Shown here: piece by piece, positions 1 through 9,005 of the stretch
Numbering within the stretch: the stretch's first letter is position 1
Layout: the number at the start of each line of letters is the position of its first letter
Source: Candidatus Poribacteria bacterium
GTDB taxonomy: Bacteria; Poribacteria; WGA-4E; WGA-3G
Length of the DNA: 64,000 nt
Reading direction: 5' to 3'
Assembly (NCBI GenBank): GCA_022825665.1
Contig: JAJDWI010000149.1
Location: 1-64,000, forward strand
Position numbers and translations under genes: made by a program
The notes under the pieces: generated by a model
The model's input: the letters and a program-made list of their open reading frames with translations, nothing else
What the model was told of the DNA's origin: nothing
The model's database searches: none

Positions 1-516
1 CACTTTCTGAGAACACGACACATCCGCTATTGGGAGACCCTATTTACACGCACGAGACTTATGAAAAATCACACGGAAGAGTTGAGACAAGGTGTATCAA
101 AGCAAGCACAAGTCTCAACGCATATCTGGACTGGCCAGGGATAGCACAGGGGATCCAATATCGTTATATTCACAAAAAAACAAACACAGCAGAAGAAAAA
201 ACCAGAGTCAGCTATGGTATAACAAGTCTGACACCCGAAGAAGCCTCTGCCGAACGTTTACTTGAACTACGCCGTGGGCATTGGGCAGTAGAAAACAAGT
301 CGCATTGGATGCGCGATACTCAACTCGGAGAAGACGCATCCCCTGTCCGATGTGGTGCTATTCCGCAGGTTATGGCTGCATTGCGAAATGCAGCATTATC
401 GGTATTCCGCTTCGCAGGGGTTACGCAGATAGCTGATACGATGAAATACTATGCTTCAAAACCTAAACTTGCAGTTAACCTCATAAATTGAGAATCCTTA
501 AAACTAAATAACCCTG
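1..516 (+). mobile_element. ISAs1-type insertion sequence, 3' part
   Basis: The transposase end is followed 25 bases later by a sequence (490-516) whose complement begins CAGGGTTATTTAGTTTTAAG. This has the look of a right terminal inverted repeat of an ISAs1-family element, which commonly starts CAGGG. The left end lies outside the window, so the element boundary is inferred. A 24/27-identical copy of the putative terminus occurs at 1204-1230. Confidence 0.6.
3..491 (+). CDS. ISAs1 family transposase, C-terminal part (cut by window edge)
   Basis: C-terminal part of a DDE transposase. The frame is open to the window edge, so the N-terminus and first catalytic residues are missing. The visible part has the family's HGRVETR segment, the LxxLRRGHWAVENKSHW motif with the catalytic Glu, and the following GEDASPVR. 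These are typical of ISAs1 (DDE_Tnp_1) transposases. The C-terminus reads to a TGA at 489-491 and looks complete. It is probably a full or recently active copy rather than a decayed one, because the visible part has no internal stop or frameshift. A shorter start at the TTG at 30 would be wrong. Confidence 0.85.
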   Translation, partial: LSENTTHPLLGDPIYTHETYEKSHGRVETRCIKASTSLNAYLDWPGIAQGIQYRYIHKKTNTAEEKTRVSYGITSLTPEEASAERLLELRRGHWAVENKSHWMRDTQLGEDASPVRCGAIPQVMAALRNAALSVFRFAGVTQIADTMKYYASKPKLAVNLIN

Positions 517-994
517 GTATTATATACTTTGGTATGTGCGGTTTCCTAACCGAAGCGTAAGCATCAATTTAGTGATTCTTGTCTATCTGAATTGCTTGTT
601 GTCCGAACCAAGATTTACAAATCAACGGTATGAATGCCATTTGGCATTCCCCGGGATTACAGGATTTTCAGGATGCTTTTTATCAATAGTCTCTTCTAAT
701 AATTGAAATAAAATCTATAATAGTAGATACAGAACAGTAGAGACTTGGCAAGAAACGCGATTGTCAATACTCTTATCTTGGAAATCCTGTAATCCTGTAA
801 ATCCTGGTTCAGACAACATGTCGGGATCGCTTTGCTCGCTCCGACCTACGCGTTTCATTTCGGGTGTTACAGAGAACCGACATCATAAGCGTTAATTTAA
901 AGAACAAGTCTCTTGTGGTAGTGCCTTGTCCGACCAATTTCAGACTTCACACCTTTCGCACCTCTGGTGCTTTGGGTTTTTGCTATATTATGTT

Positions 995-1065
995 CTATAC
1001 ACCTTCCGCACCCGCTGGTGCTAAGATAGCTTTGCTAAAGCCTCGGAGAGGCGAAAGGTGTATAG
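995..1065. repeat. Inverted-repeat hairpin, GGCGAAAGGTGTATAG family
   Basis: CTATACACCTTCCGC at 995-1009 pairs with GCGAAAGGTGTATAG at 1051-1065 with one mismatch. A further forward copy of the right arm lies at 1101-1114 (GGCGAAAGGTGTAT), and an upstream partial copy of the left arm at 948-962. Loop sequences differ between copies, suggesting a REP-like family rather than a functional RNA. Confidence 0.6.
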
Positions 1066-1203
1066 TAAACGTTAATCCTGCTAACAGCAAGCCCCAGCGG
1101 GGCGAAAGGTGTATCAGATGCACTAACGTTACGCACAAAATTGACGCTTATGGTGTTACAGAGAACAGACATACATATAAACTATTTGTAACAATCATCA
1201 ACA

Positions 1204-1230
1204 GAGGATTCTTAAAACAAAATAACCCTG
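1204..1230. repeat. Second copy of the putative ISAs1 right terminus
   Basis: Matches 490-516 at 24 of 27 positions and ends in the same AAATAACCCTG. No transposase precedes it. It could be the solo end of a deleted insertion sequence, or the outer end of a composite structure about 0.7 kb long. Terminal repeat status is inferred from position only. Confidence 0.5.
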
Positions 1231-1294
1231 ACAACCTACCAAGGAGTGTGGACATATTTATTATATTTCGCTATAGAATAGATAGCAAATCTTG

Positions 1295-2467
1295 TTATGT
1301 AATACGCTGTGAGAAGCATTTTCTATATAGTGAAACAATTTCTTCTTGAGATGCTTGTCGTGGATTATTAGCTGGACTTCCACTTGCTATTGCATCAGCT
1401 GCCATCTGTTCAATGACCTGTTCAAACTTTCCTTTGTCAATACCTATTTCTCCAAGACGCGGCATTTGAATATCGATTACAAGACGTTCAACTGCTGAAA
1501 TTGCCGCATCTGCCTGCTTCATCGGAGATAACCCGTCAATTGGTTCACCCATTGCTTGGGCAATATCAGCAAATCGCTGTGGAGCACCGACAACACTGAA
1601 TTCCATTACATCAAGAAGTAACACAGCGTTTGATAATCCGTGATGAATATGGAAGTATGCTCCGATTGGACGGGACATACCATGAACTAATGCCACAGAA
1701 GAATTGCTGAATGCCATTCCCGCAATTGATGCACCAATCATCATGTCTGTCCGTGCAGAGATATTATCACCATCTGCCCATGCTTGCCGAAGTGAACCGG
1801 ATATCAGACGAATTGCTTTTAATGCAAGAGCATCTGTAATTGGTTGTGCACGTTTAGAAATGTAAGCTTCTATGGCGTGTGTCAACGCATCAACACCAAC
1901 AGCTGCAGTCAGGTTGGGTGACGTTGTGATGGAAAGCAGCGGATCAACCAATGCTACAGAAGCCAATAGACATGAACTACTGAGCATCATCTTTACATTA
2001 CGTTCTGTGTCAGTGATAACGGTGACTTTTGTGACTTCACTTCCTGTACCACCTGTAGTAGGTATTGCAATTAAGGGAGCACCAGGATTAGGGATTTTAT
2101 CCACACCCATGTAATCTGCAAATTCCGTATCATTCGTAAGTTTGACTGCAATGCCTTTACCACAGTCAATTGCACTACCACCACCTAAACTTACAATAAC
2201 ATCGCAGTTATCTGCATGATATTGTTTTAGTCCGTCAGTTACATTCTGTAGTGTAGGATCGGGTGTGACATAAGAGAAGATTGAGGTAGCAATACCAACA
2301 TTGTGTAGGTATTTAGCAATTTGCTCTGCGTATCCAATTTTGGCAATTCCTGGGTCAGTAACGAGGAGGGCATTCGTAGCATCGAGTCGCTTTGCTTGTT
2401 CACCGACTTTTTCAGATGCACCTGAACCGGTGATTATTGTGGATGGGATAGAGAAGGAATAGGACAA
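1295..2467 (-). CDS. Iron-containing (group III) alcohol dehydrogenase
   Basis: NAD(P)-dependent oxidoreductase of the Fe-ADH/FucO family, 390 aa, the usual length. The nucleotide-binding GGGSAID is at residues 95-101, and the four metal ligands fit the family spacing: D193, H197, H262 and H276. The whole family core is intact. The substrate cannot be read from sequence; family members reduce or oxidise short-chain alcohols, aldehydes or diols. Translation starts at a TTG with an AGG about 10 bases upstream. It is the last gene of a long minus-strand run, 64 bases after purH, with no obvious functional link. Confidence 0.92.
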   Translation of the reverse strand: MSYSFSIPSTIITGSGASEKVGEQAKRLDATNALLVTDPGIAKIGYAEQIAKYLHNVGIATSIFSYVTPDPTLQNVTDGLKQYHADNCDVIVSLGGGSAIDCGKGIAVKLTNDTEFADYMGVDKIPNPGAPLIAIPTTGGTGSEVTKVTVITDTERNVKMMLSSSCLLASVALVDPLLSITTSPNLTAAVGVDALTHAIEAYISKRAQPITDALALKAIRLISGSLRQAWADGDNISARTDMMIGASIAGMAFSNSSVALVHGMSRPIGAYFHIHHGLSNAVLLLDVMEFSVVGAPQRFADIAQAMGEPIDGLSPMKQADAAISAVERLVIDIQMPRLGEIGIDKGKFEQVIEQMAADAIASGSPANNPRQASQEEIVSLYRKCFSQRIT

Positions 2468-2531
2468 TTACATATACCTATGATAAGATGGTTTTCTATA
2501 GTTTGGACTCTTTTTAAAATTACATATATCC

Positions 2532-4094
2532 CTAATGCCGAAAATGACGAACACCCGTGAAAACCATAGCAATGTTGTATGCGTCAGCAGTTTCTATGAC
2601 AGCTTCATCATTTACTGAACCACCTGGTTGTATTATTGCACGGATACCTGCATCCCCTGCTATTTCTACACCATCAGGGAAAGGAAAAAATGCATCTGAA
2701 GCTAATACCGCGTCTTTAGACTTTTCACCAGCCTTACGGACAGCGATAATAGCAGCATCTACTCGACTCATCTGTCCTGCTCCAATGCCAACGGTTTGTG
2801 TGCCTTGGGCAAGAAGGATACAGTTGGATTTGACATGCTTACAAGCCTTCCATGCAAAAACCAACGATTCCATTTCTTCCTCATTAGGCTTTCTTTTCGT
2901 TACAAATTGTATGTCATCTTTTTCTAAACTATATATATCCTGATCTTGAACAAGTGCTCCACCAGTTACATTACGTATTTGTGGCTTTTGTTGTGGTGGT
3001 ATTAATTTACCTGTTTCAAGTATTCGACGACTTTCAACACGCGACAACGCACGGAAAGCCTTATCTGTATAACTCGGTGCAATTATAGCCTCAATTTTCA
3101 CACCTGATTTTGCTGCATCGCGTATCGTGTTCGCAGTTTGAATTGTAACTTTGCGATTTAATCCGATAATTGATCCAAATGCAGAAGTTCTATCACATTC
3201 AAGTGCATTTGTGAAAGCTTCTTGTAAGTTACCAGCAGTTGCAAGTCCACAAGGGTTGTTATGTTTGATGATTGCACATGTTGGCGTTTTAAAGTCCTTA
3301 ACAATCTCTAAGGCAGCATCTAAATCAAGGATATTGTTGTATGATAAGGGAGGTCCATTTAGCTGTTTTGCCCAAGCAGCACATGGTTGTGGTTCGGTTT
3401 CAGTTCTGTAGAAGGCAGCACTTTGGTGTGGGTTCTCACCATATCTTAACGATTCCGCTTTATGATAATGAAGGGTAAGTGCGTCACCAAATCCATCATC
3501 GTTTTCCAAATTGACAAGATAGGTAGATATAGCACTATCGTAATGCGCTGTATGTAGGAATGCCTTTTTTGCTAATTCAAATCTTGTATCTTCAGAAATG
3601 CGCCCATCGTTGGCATTTAATTCGGAGATAATTTGTTGATATTGACTGGGGCTTGTTAGAACAGCCACGTGTTTGTAGTTTTTTGCAGCAGCGCGGATCA
3701 TCGTAGGTCCGCCAATGTCTATATTCTCAATAGCATCCTCAAGTGTGACATCTGGTTTTGCCACTGTTTGCTCAAAAGGATAGAGGTTGCAAATAACCAT
3801 GTCAATCTGTCTTATTCCATTATCTTTAGCTTGTGATGCGTGTTCCGATATATCCCATTGTGCCAGCAAACCAGCATGGATTTTTGGATGAAGTGTCTTG
3901 ACTCTTCCATCTAACATCTCTGGAAATCCTGTATAGTCAGAGACTTCGGTAATCTCAATACCTGCTTCACGTAAGTGTCTGGCGGTACCTCCAGTAGATA
4001 GGATTTCTACTCCGTGCTTGATAAGGACATTAACTATATCTAATAAACCCATTTTATCATAAGTACTGATTAGGGCGCGCTCCATTTTTCTCAT
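2532..4094 (-). CDS. purH: Bifunctional AICAR transformylase / IMP cyclohydrolase
   Basis: Catalyses the last two steps of purine synthesis: formylation of AICAR by 10-formyl-THF, then cyclisation to IMP. At 520 aa it is the normal length. The N-terminal MGS-like cyclohydrolase domain (about 1-190) carries STGGTARHLREAGI, LDGRVKTLHPKIHAGLL and NLYPFEQT. The C-terminal transformylase domain has the KHNNPCG motif with the catalytic Lys-His pair and GAGQMSRVDA. The start MRKMERALIS is preceded by AAGGTATGAG. Cytoplasmic; no other pur genes are in the window. Confidence 0.97.
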   Translation of the reverse strand: MRKMERALISTYDKMGLLDIVNVLIKHGVEILSTGGTARHLREAGIEITEVSDYTGFPEMLDGRVKTLHPKIHAGLLAQWDISEHASQAKDNGIRQIDMVICNLYPFEQTVAKPDVTLEDAIENIDIGGPTMIRAAAKNYKHVAVLTSPSQYQQIISELNANDGRISEDTRFELAKKAFLHTAHYDSAISTYLVNLENDDGFGDALTLHYHKAESLRYGENPHQSAAFYRTETEPQPCAAWAKQLNGPPLSYNNILDLDAALEIVKDFKTPTCAIIKHNNPCGLATAGNLQEAFTNALECDRTSAFGSIIGLNRKVTIQTANTIRDAAKSGVKIEAIIAPSYTDKAFRALSRVESRRILETGKLIPPQQKPQIRNVTGGALVQDQDIYSLEKDDIQFVTKRKPNEEEMESLVFAWKACKHVKSNCILLAQGTQTVGIGAGQMSRVDAAIIAVRKAGEKSKDAVLASDAFFPFPDGVEIAGDAGIRAIIQPGGSVNDEAVIETADAYNIAMVFTGVRHFRH

Positions 4095-4155
4095 ACCTTA
4101 TATATTCCATTTTCTTGATTATGATTTGTTAGTTGATTGTTTAAAATGTAGCAAT

Positions 4156-5436
4156 TTACGTGATATATCTGGGAAAACCAAAACCGTCATTTGCTACGTG
4201 ACTTCGTGCGGGAATTTGCGCGCGAGTCGGTATAATCAGATCCATTTCAGATGTATTTTCAATGACTGTACCATCACCGATTCGCACTTCATCACCGATC
4301 ATTATTTTGCCGGGATGTTCAGAAGCACCACGAATCGTTCCAATAACCACTGATGAACCGATACGACACCTTTGATCTATCTCAACAAAACCGTATATTT
4401 CAGTATTTGTACCGATAGTAGTGCGGTCTGCTATTTGGACAGGACCGAGTAGGCTTGTATCTGTTCCTATTTCAACAAAATCACCAATAACAGGATGTCG
4501 TTGTTTCACTTTGACACTCAACCCACCGAGAGTGCAGGGATATATGACACATCCAGAACCGATAATTCCTGTCTGTCCAGTCGTCACCCCGCGATGAGGA
4601 TGTTCTAACAAATTGGCATCACCAATTTGTGTTTCGGGGTGTAAATCGGCTTGATAATAACGTCCTCCGAGTTCAGCAATTGCACGAGGTAAAAGCGGAA
4701 CAGGAACCCTGTGTAGGTCTGAATTATCATCTGGAGCCTCAATACGTGTCAATGCATGTGCAACATCGTGGTAAAAGAGAACTCGCCACCCAGGATATGT
4801 ACTGACTACCAATTGGAGTTGATATTCAAAAGCGGATCCAAGGTTCAAAGTGCTGAGATAATCTTGGTATGGGTCAAAACTACGTTCTTGTATCGCATTG
4901 TCAATTTGACTTCGGAAATCTATCGCTGCGAGTTTTTCACGAGAGATTCCGTTATGAAGGAGATATGCATCCCATACTGCGGGATCTTTGAGAGATGCGA
5001 AACGATTCCAAAGTGCACGGCTTTTCAACCGAGGGAGTTCCCATAGAAGAGAGAAAACGGTCTGTAGAGCTGCCTCAAGATGTGTTTCGTCGCGTACAGC
5101 TAAAAACGACTGAACCACCATCGCATACAATTGATCCGCTACTTCTTCAATCGCATCGGAAAGATCATGTTTTTGATTTCTTAGATGTCGGGCATTATGT
5201 GACCCAGGGGCAACACATTCCAAGAGATTCCCGAGTACGGTTTCAAGTATATCCCGATTGACAAATCCTCGTCCTGAACGTTGAGATAAACCTTCTCGAC
5301 TTGTACTATCTATCCTTAAAGCATTTAGGTCTGTATTGCTATAAATAGGGCGAAGTCGTTCAAGCGTATTTGCAAGAAGCGGTCTTTTGCGCTGTTCATA
5401 GAGGGAATCGAAAATAGTAGTTTCAGACATATTCAT
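4156..5436 (-). CDS. Serine O-acetyltransferase-like hexapeptide-repeat protein
   Basis: The C-terminal ~180 residues form a left-handed beta-helix with the serine acetyltransferase signature: a DLHPETQIGD-type entry, a LLEHPHRGVTTGQTG segment containing the likely catalytic His, then GSGCVIYPCTLGG and many V-x-I-G turns. The N-terminal ~240 residues are helical and longer than the SAT N-domain of E. coli CysE, giving 426 aa. If it is a true SAT it makes O-acetylserine for the cysteine synthase encoded at 33.3 kb, which has no other SAT in the window. The C-terminal tail is unusually long, so the exact acceptor is uncertain. Confidence 0.75.
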   Translation of the reverse strand: MNMSETTIFDSLYEQRKRPLLANTLERLRPIYSNTDLNALRIDSTSREGLSQRSGRGFVNRDILETVLGNLLECVAPGSHNARHLRNQKHDLSDAIEEVADQLYAMVVQSFLAVRDETHLEAALQTVFSLLWELPRLKSRALWNRFASLKDPAVWDAYLLHNGISREKLAAIDFRSQIDNAIQERSFDPYQDYLSTLNLGSAFEYQLQLVVSTYPGWRVLFYHDVAHALTRIEAPDDNSDLHRVPVPLLPRAIAELGGRYYQADLHPETQIGDANLLEHPHRGVTTGQTGIIGSGCVIYPCTLGGLSVKVKQRHPVIGDFVEIGTDTSLLGPVQIADRTTIGTNTEIYGFVEIDQRCRIGSSVVIGTIRGASEHPGKIMIGDEVRIGDGTVIENTSEMDLIIPTRAQIPARSHVANDGFGFPRYIT

Positions 5437-5531
5437 TTTGGGTCATTCTCAGTTCAGCAGCGCGTGAGAAACATAGTATTATACCCATACATTTCTATTT
5501 GTCACATCAATAATTCGTTTTCTTACCTATA

Positions 5532-6509
5532 TTAGAAAGGTGCAGGGATGCCAACTCGTTCCGCAATATTTTTCAACTGATCTTGATGTCCTTCACTTAC
5601 CGGGATACCGATTTCAGACCATTCCTTTTCACGTTCCCATTCTAATCCACCGGGGAGATCTGACCTATCATAACCAGGTGCAGGCTGCATCTGTCTTGCA
5701 TCGTGGATATGTTGGTCAATCTCTTCCTTAAACTCGTCAAGTGGACGGAATCGTGAAATGTCAATCACTGAAATGAATGCTCCTTGGTTCGCACCTTCCC
5801 ATATTATTGGGGGATCTGGTGGTTGATCGAACAACCATATTCCTGCCATCATCCCACCAAGGGCATGACTGACATGACTTAAACCTAACATCTTGAAGTA
5901 TGCTGCGGGACTTTGTTTAAACGCTTGTTCAAACGGCTGATTTGTATCAATTCCAATTGCCATATCTACGACAATGGGTGGTTGATTTCCCGCAGGAATA
6001 GCGAAACTCATCGGTGATGCGGCAGTTGCAGTGGCAATCATACCTCCTGGACTGTGTCGAAACCGGTGGCAAGAAACGGCAAAACCCACGCAATCTACTT
6101 CAAGAGCAAGTCGCGTATACTTGCCAGCACTTCCGAAGTGGAAGTGATTCCGACTCGTCGCAGCACCTAATCCCATTTCTTTGGCTTTACTTACTGCTGC
6201 CTTCGCAGCATGATATGATGCAAAATGCCCCATTCCACCATCCCCATCAAATACTGCTGTCGTTGGGGATTCATCAACGCATTGGACGTTTGGACGTGGA
6301 TTTACTTTACCGTCAAGCATCATTCCTACATATCCTGGTGTTTGCCGTGTTCCATGGCTGAATACACCACGCAAATCGGTGAGAACTAATAAGTTGGCTA
6401 TGTGTGCAGCGTCCTCCTCAGTAGTGCCTGCTTTCTGAAATAACTCACTGGTGAACCCGCGCATAGTATCTGGCATTACACGGATAAATTCTTTTGGTAC
6501 TACATTCAT
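5532..6509 (-). CDS. Ldh2-family malate/lactate-type dehydrogenase, shortened
   Basis: NAD(P)-dependent 2-hydroxyacid or ureidoglycolate-type dehydrogenase (Ldh_2 family). The SHGTRQTPGYVGMMLDGK segment with the conserved Ser-His-Gly, the VFDGDGGMGHFASYHAAKAA stretch and the RNHFHFGSAGKY motif are diagnostic. At 325 aa it is somewhat shorter than the usual 340-360, and the expected GHKGYGL-type loop after the IPAG...PPIVVDMA segment is replaced by HALGGMMAG, so activity on standard substrates is uncertain. It is 3 bases downstream of the aminotransferase gene, suggesting one catabolic operon. Confidence 0.85.
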   Translation of the reverse strand: MNVVPKEFIRVMPDTMRGFTSELFQKAGTTEEDAAHIANLLVLTDLRGVFSHGTRQTPGYVGMMLDGKVNPRPNVQCVDESPTTAVFDGDGGMGHFASYHAAKAAVSKAKEMGLGAATSRNHFHFGSAGKYTRLALEVDCVGFAVSCHRFRHSPGGMIATATAASPMSFAIPAGNQPPIVVDMAIGIDTNQPFEQAFKQSPAAYFKMLGLSHVSHALGGMMAGIWLFDQPPDPPIIWEGANQGAFISVIDISRFRPLDEFKEEIDQHIHDARQMQPAPGYDRSDLPGGLEWEREKEWSEIGIPVSEGHQDQLKNIAERVGIPAPF

Positions 6510-6512
6510 AAT

Positions 6513-7655
6513 TTATTCCATTGATTTTTTAAATCCCTCTTGGGCAGCGGTGACACCCGCGCCAAGTCGGATATCGTATCCAATTTCTGATAGACCTCTT
6601 TCAAACGCTGATATGGCAACAATTACATCGTTTTCATTCATCCAGCCTAAGTGTGCAATTCTAACGATTTTACCAGACAACTTTCCTTGTCCACCAGCGT
6701 ACGTTATTCCATGTTTCTCTCGCATCATTCTTACATAAGCTTTTCCATCTAATCCATCTGGTAAACGGATTGAGGTTAATGTATTCGCTGGAGATGCCGC
6801 GAACAACTGGAGTCCGATTGCTTTGATAGCACTACGAGTTGCTATAGCCATTCGGTTGTGACGGGAAATCGTATTTCGTATACCCTCTTCACAGATTCTA
6901 TTGAGTGCACATTGTAGTGCTGCAAGAAGCGTAACTGCAGGTGTATACGGGACAGAACCTTCTAATCCACGTTGATGTGCTTTACGAAAGTCGAAATAGT
7001 ATTTCGGAAGATTCGACCGTTCAGTTGCTTTCCACGCACGCTCATTGAGTACAGCAAAAGCGAGACCGGGAGGTGTCATCAAACCTTTTTGTGAACATGA
7101 CACGACAACATCTACACCCCAATTGTCCATCTGTAAATCGTCCGCACCAAGTGCACTGACAGCATCAACAACCAGTAATGTTGGTGTGGATTGTGTTATT
7201 CGTGCAATGGATTCAATGTCGTGCAATGCTCCCGTAGATGTCTCACATAGTGTTGCAAAGATTGCTTTCGCATCAGGATGAGTGGACAACGTAGATTCGA
7301 CAACTTCAGGTGCGACTGAATCACCCCATCTAATATCAATTGGGATTACTTTTACGCCATACGCTTCACATATCTCTGCCCAACGTTCTCCAAATTTGCC
7401 ACTACGTATAACGATTACTTTATCATCTCGGCATAGCAAGTTTGATACTGCACCATCCATAGCACCAGTACCAGATGAGGTCAAGAAGAGTACGTCGTTC
7501 TCAGTTTGGAAAACGTGTTTTAGTTTATCTAAAACATCCTTAATAAGCGCGACAGCATCTTCACTCCGATGGTAATCTATCGGCTGCGCCATTGCTAATA
7601 ACGCTTCTGGTGGAATTGGTGTTGGACCTGGTGTAAAGAGATGACTTTTTTTCAT
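6513..7655 (-). CDS. Class V aminotransferase (alanine-glyoxylate / serine-pyruvate type)
   Basis: PLP-dependent aminotransferase, 380 aa. The start LFTPGPTPIPPEAL is the classical N-terminus of this subgroup, TSSGTGAMDGAVSNLL binds the cofactor phosphate, and SCSQKGLMTPPG carries the Schiff-base lysine. The ATG at 7655 is chosen because AGGT sits 5 bases upstream and because the longer frame would overlap the preceding small gene. The neighbouring Ldh2-type dehydrogenase suggests joint metabolism of a 2-oxo/2-hydroxy acid; glyoxylate or hydroxypyruvate are candidates by analogy only. Confidence 0.9.
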   Translation of the reverse strand: MKKSHLFTPGPTPIPPEALLAMAQPIDYHRSEDAVALIKDVLDKLKHVFQTENDVLFLTSSGTGAMDGAVSNLLCRDDKVIVIRSGKFGERWAEICEAYGVKVIPIDIRWGDSVAPEVVESTLSTHPDAKAIFATLCETSTGALHDIESIARITQSTPTLLVVDAVSALGADDLQMDNWGVDVVVSCSQKGLMTPPGLAFAVLNERAWKATERSNLPKYYFDFRKAHQRGLEGSVPYTPAVTLLAALQCALNRICEEGIRNTISRHNRMAIATRSAIKAIGLQLFAASPANTLTSIRLPDGLDGKAYVRMMREKHGITYAGGQGKLSGKIVRIAHLGWMNENDVIVAISAFERGLSEIGYDIRLGAGVTAAQEGFKKSME

Positions 7656-7662
7656 GATTGAC

Positions 7663-7878
7663 CTATGCAGTGCCAACTGCACCGGGAGATTTACCTTCAA
7701 CAGTCATTACAACCCACTCACGGCTAAGGAGTTGTAGCACTGATACAATTGCTTCACGTTGTCCCGCGCTATCCATCGGAACTTCAATCGTTAGAGTAGC
7801 AAATTCCTCTTTTTGCACATCTCCATCTTTGTCAAACTTCATCGGTGTAATTTGTATCTTTTTTAATTTTGCATCCAT
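7663..7878 (-). CDS. Small conserved-looking protein of unknown function
   Basis: 71 aa, cytoplasmic, no family recognised. A strong GGAGG lies 8 bases before the ATG and the gene ends 7 bases before the aminotransferase start, so it is very likely real and co-transcribed. Its middle has alternating hydrophobic residues (FATLTIEVP) followed by a helix-like stretch (REAIVSVLQLLSREWVVM). No signal peptide or membrane segment. Confidence 0.7.
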   Translation of the reverse strand: MDAKLKKIQITPMKFDKDGDVQKEEFATLTIEVPMDSAGQREAIVSVLQLLSREWVVMTVEGKSPGAVGTA

Positions 7879-7918
7879 AAATTATCCTCCAAATATAAAT
7901 TGTGTAAAATGGCATTTA

Positions 7919-8923
7919 TTATGTATTCAGGAAAGAAGACAGATCAATACATTCTCCTTGTCGGCGGGAGGATTCCCATCCTGCCAGTACAGGTGCTAAA
8001 GAGAATAGTCCATCGTGATAATCACTTTGCAATATACTCGCGTCTCCGGTTTGAACAGCACGTATAAAAGTTCTGTCCTGCTCCAGCCACGGATTGAAGT
8101 CCTCTGCCTGATAAAACAGTTCACCGTTTACCTCTATTCTATCGTATCTATAAATGGTTAGGTGTCCACCTTCATAGAAAACGGTAAACCACGGTTCGTC
8201 TTTGGGACTCGGACCTGCTGATATGAAATTTAGAGTCATCGTAGCACTGTTTTCAAAGCAGTAATTAAAAATAGACGACAATGGTGTAGCGTAATTCTCA
8301 CGTTCGCAATAGAATGCTTGTGATTTTACAACGTTCAAACCTGTCATAAACCGACTATAATCAGTAGCATGAACTCCCCAGTCAAGGGCGCGACCGCCCG
8401 ACTTGTTCATATCTGCCCACCACGTATTGGCTTTGTTATCAACAGTAGCAGGCATTCCACCATAGCTTTGAAAGCGGACATGCACGATATTCTTATCAGA
8501 CAAGAATTCACGTGCTTTCTGGAAAATAGGACGATACCGTTCTCTAAATCCAACGGTGCTGATAACACCTGCTTTCCTAATTGCTTGGTCAATCCTATTA
8601 GCGACCTGCATTTTGATCGCCTGAGGTTTCTCACTGAAAATATGTATACCTTTTTCTGCAGCGACGACTTCAACATCAGTTCGCACATACGCAGGTACGA
8701 TAGAGTATAACACGTCAAATTCCAAAGCGTCAAGCATTTCATGTCCACTTTGATATACGTGTGAGATGCTAAAATGATCAGCAGTTTCTTTGGCTGCATC
8801 TATGTTACTATCACATGCCGCAATTATAGTAACGGAATCCAATTCCAAAAGGTTCGGAATTCTGTTCTTTTTTGCAAAATTGCCACATCCGTAGAATGCA
8901 ACGCGAATTTTGGAGGATGACAC
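7919..8923 (-). CDS. Gfo/Idh/MocA family oxidoreductase
   Basis: NAD(P)-dependent sugar or cyclitol oxidoreductase, 334 aa. Rossmann motif VAFYGCGNFAKKN near the N-terminus (the GxGxxA variant is GCGNFA) and the family's EKPQAIK motif in place of the common EKP(L/M). C-terminal alpha/beta domain with GGRALDWGVHATDYSRF. It starts with GTG preceded by GGGAG at 9 bases. The substrate is not deducible. A second, only distantly similar family member is at 41.8 kb. Confidence 0.9.
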   Translation of the reverse strand: MSSSKIRVAFYGCGNFAKKNRIPNLLELDSVTIIAACDSNIDAAKETADHFSISHVYQSGHEMLDALEFDVLYSIVPAYVRTDVEVVAAEKGIHIFSEKPQAIKMQVANRIDQAIRKAGVISTVGFRERYRPIFQKAREFLSDKNIVHVRFQSYGGMPATVDNKANTWWADMNKSGGRALDWGVHATDYSRFMTGLNVVKSQAFYCERENYATPLSSIFNYCFENSATMTLNFISAGPSPKDEPWFTVFYEGGHLTIYRYDRIEVNGELFYQAEDFNPWLEQDRTFIRAVQTGDASILQSDYHDGLFSLAPVLAGWESSRRQGECIDLSSFLNT

Positions 8924-9005
8924 GATAATGTTCTCCCAATCTATATTTTATCAGAGCACGTTGTAATGACTTTTATATTAATTATGCGTTAATGTTATCC
9001 AATCA

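Larger units (their letters stand above)
517..1294. repeat. Gene-free spacer rich in dispersed and inverted repeats
   Basis: No convincing gene. It contains a perfect 8-bp inverted repeat (632-639 / 642-649, GAATGCCA with a 2-nt gap); ATCCTG-type repeats at 652-675 and 782-805; a copy of a repeat ending in TTCAGACAACAT (792-819) that recurs at 22.27 kb and 48.65 kb; a direct repeat GGTGTTACAGAGAAC at 863 and 1152; and hairpin-forming repeats at 950-1113. A phrase near 540-553 (GTTTCCTAACC) recurs inverted near 35.5 kb. The stretch looks like accumulated intergenic repeats behind an insertion sequence. Confidence 0.6.

Noticed and set aside
864-1349. Open frame of 161 codons on the plus strand
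   Set aside because: It runs through hairpin repeats (the GGCGAAAGGTGTAT family is translated twice as RRGERC), has no ribosome site and no recognisable protein features, and overlaps the alcohol dehydrogenase end.
4126-4353. Plus-strand frame of 75 codons opposite the SAT-like gene
   Set aside because: Shadow of the hexapeptide-repeat gene; no start context or features.
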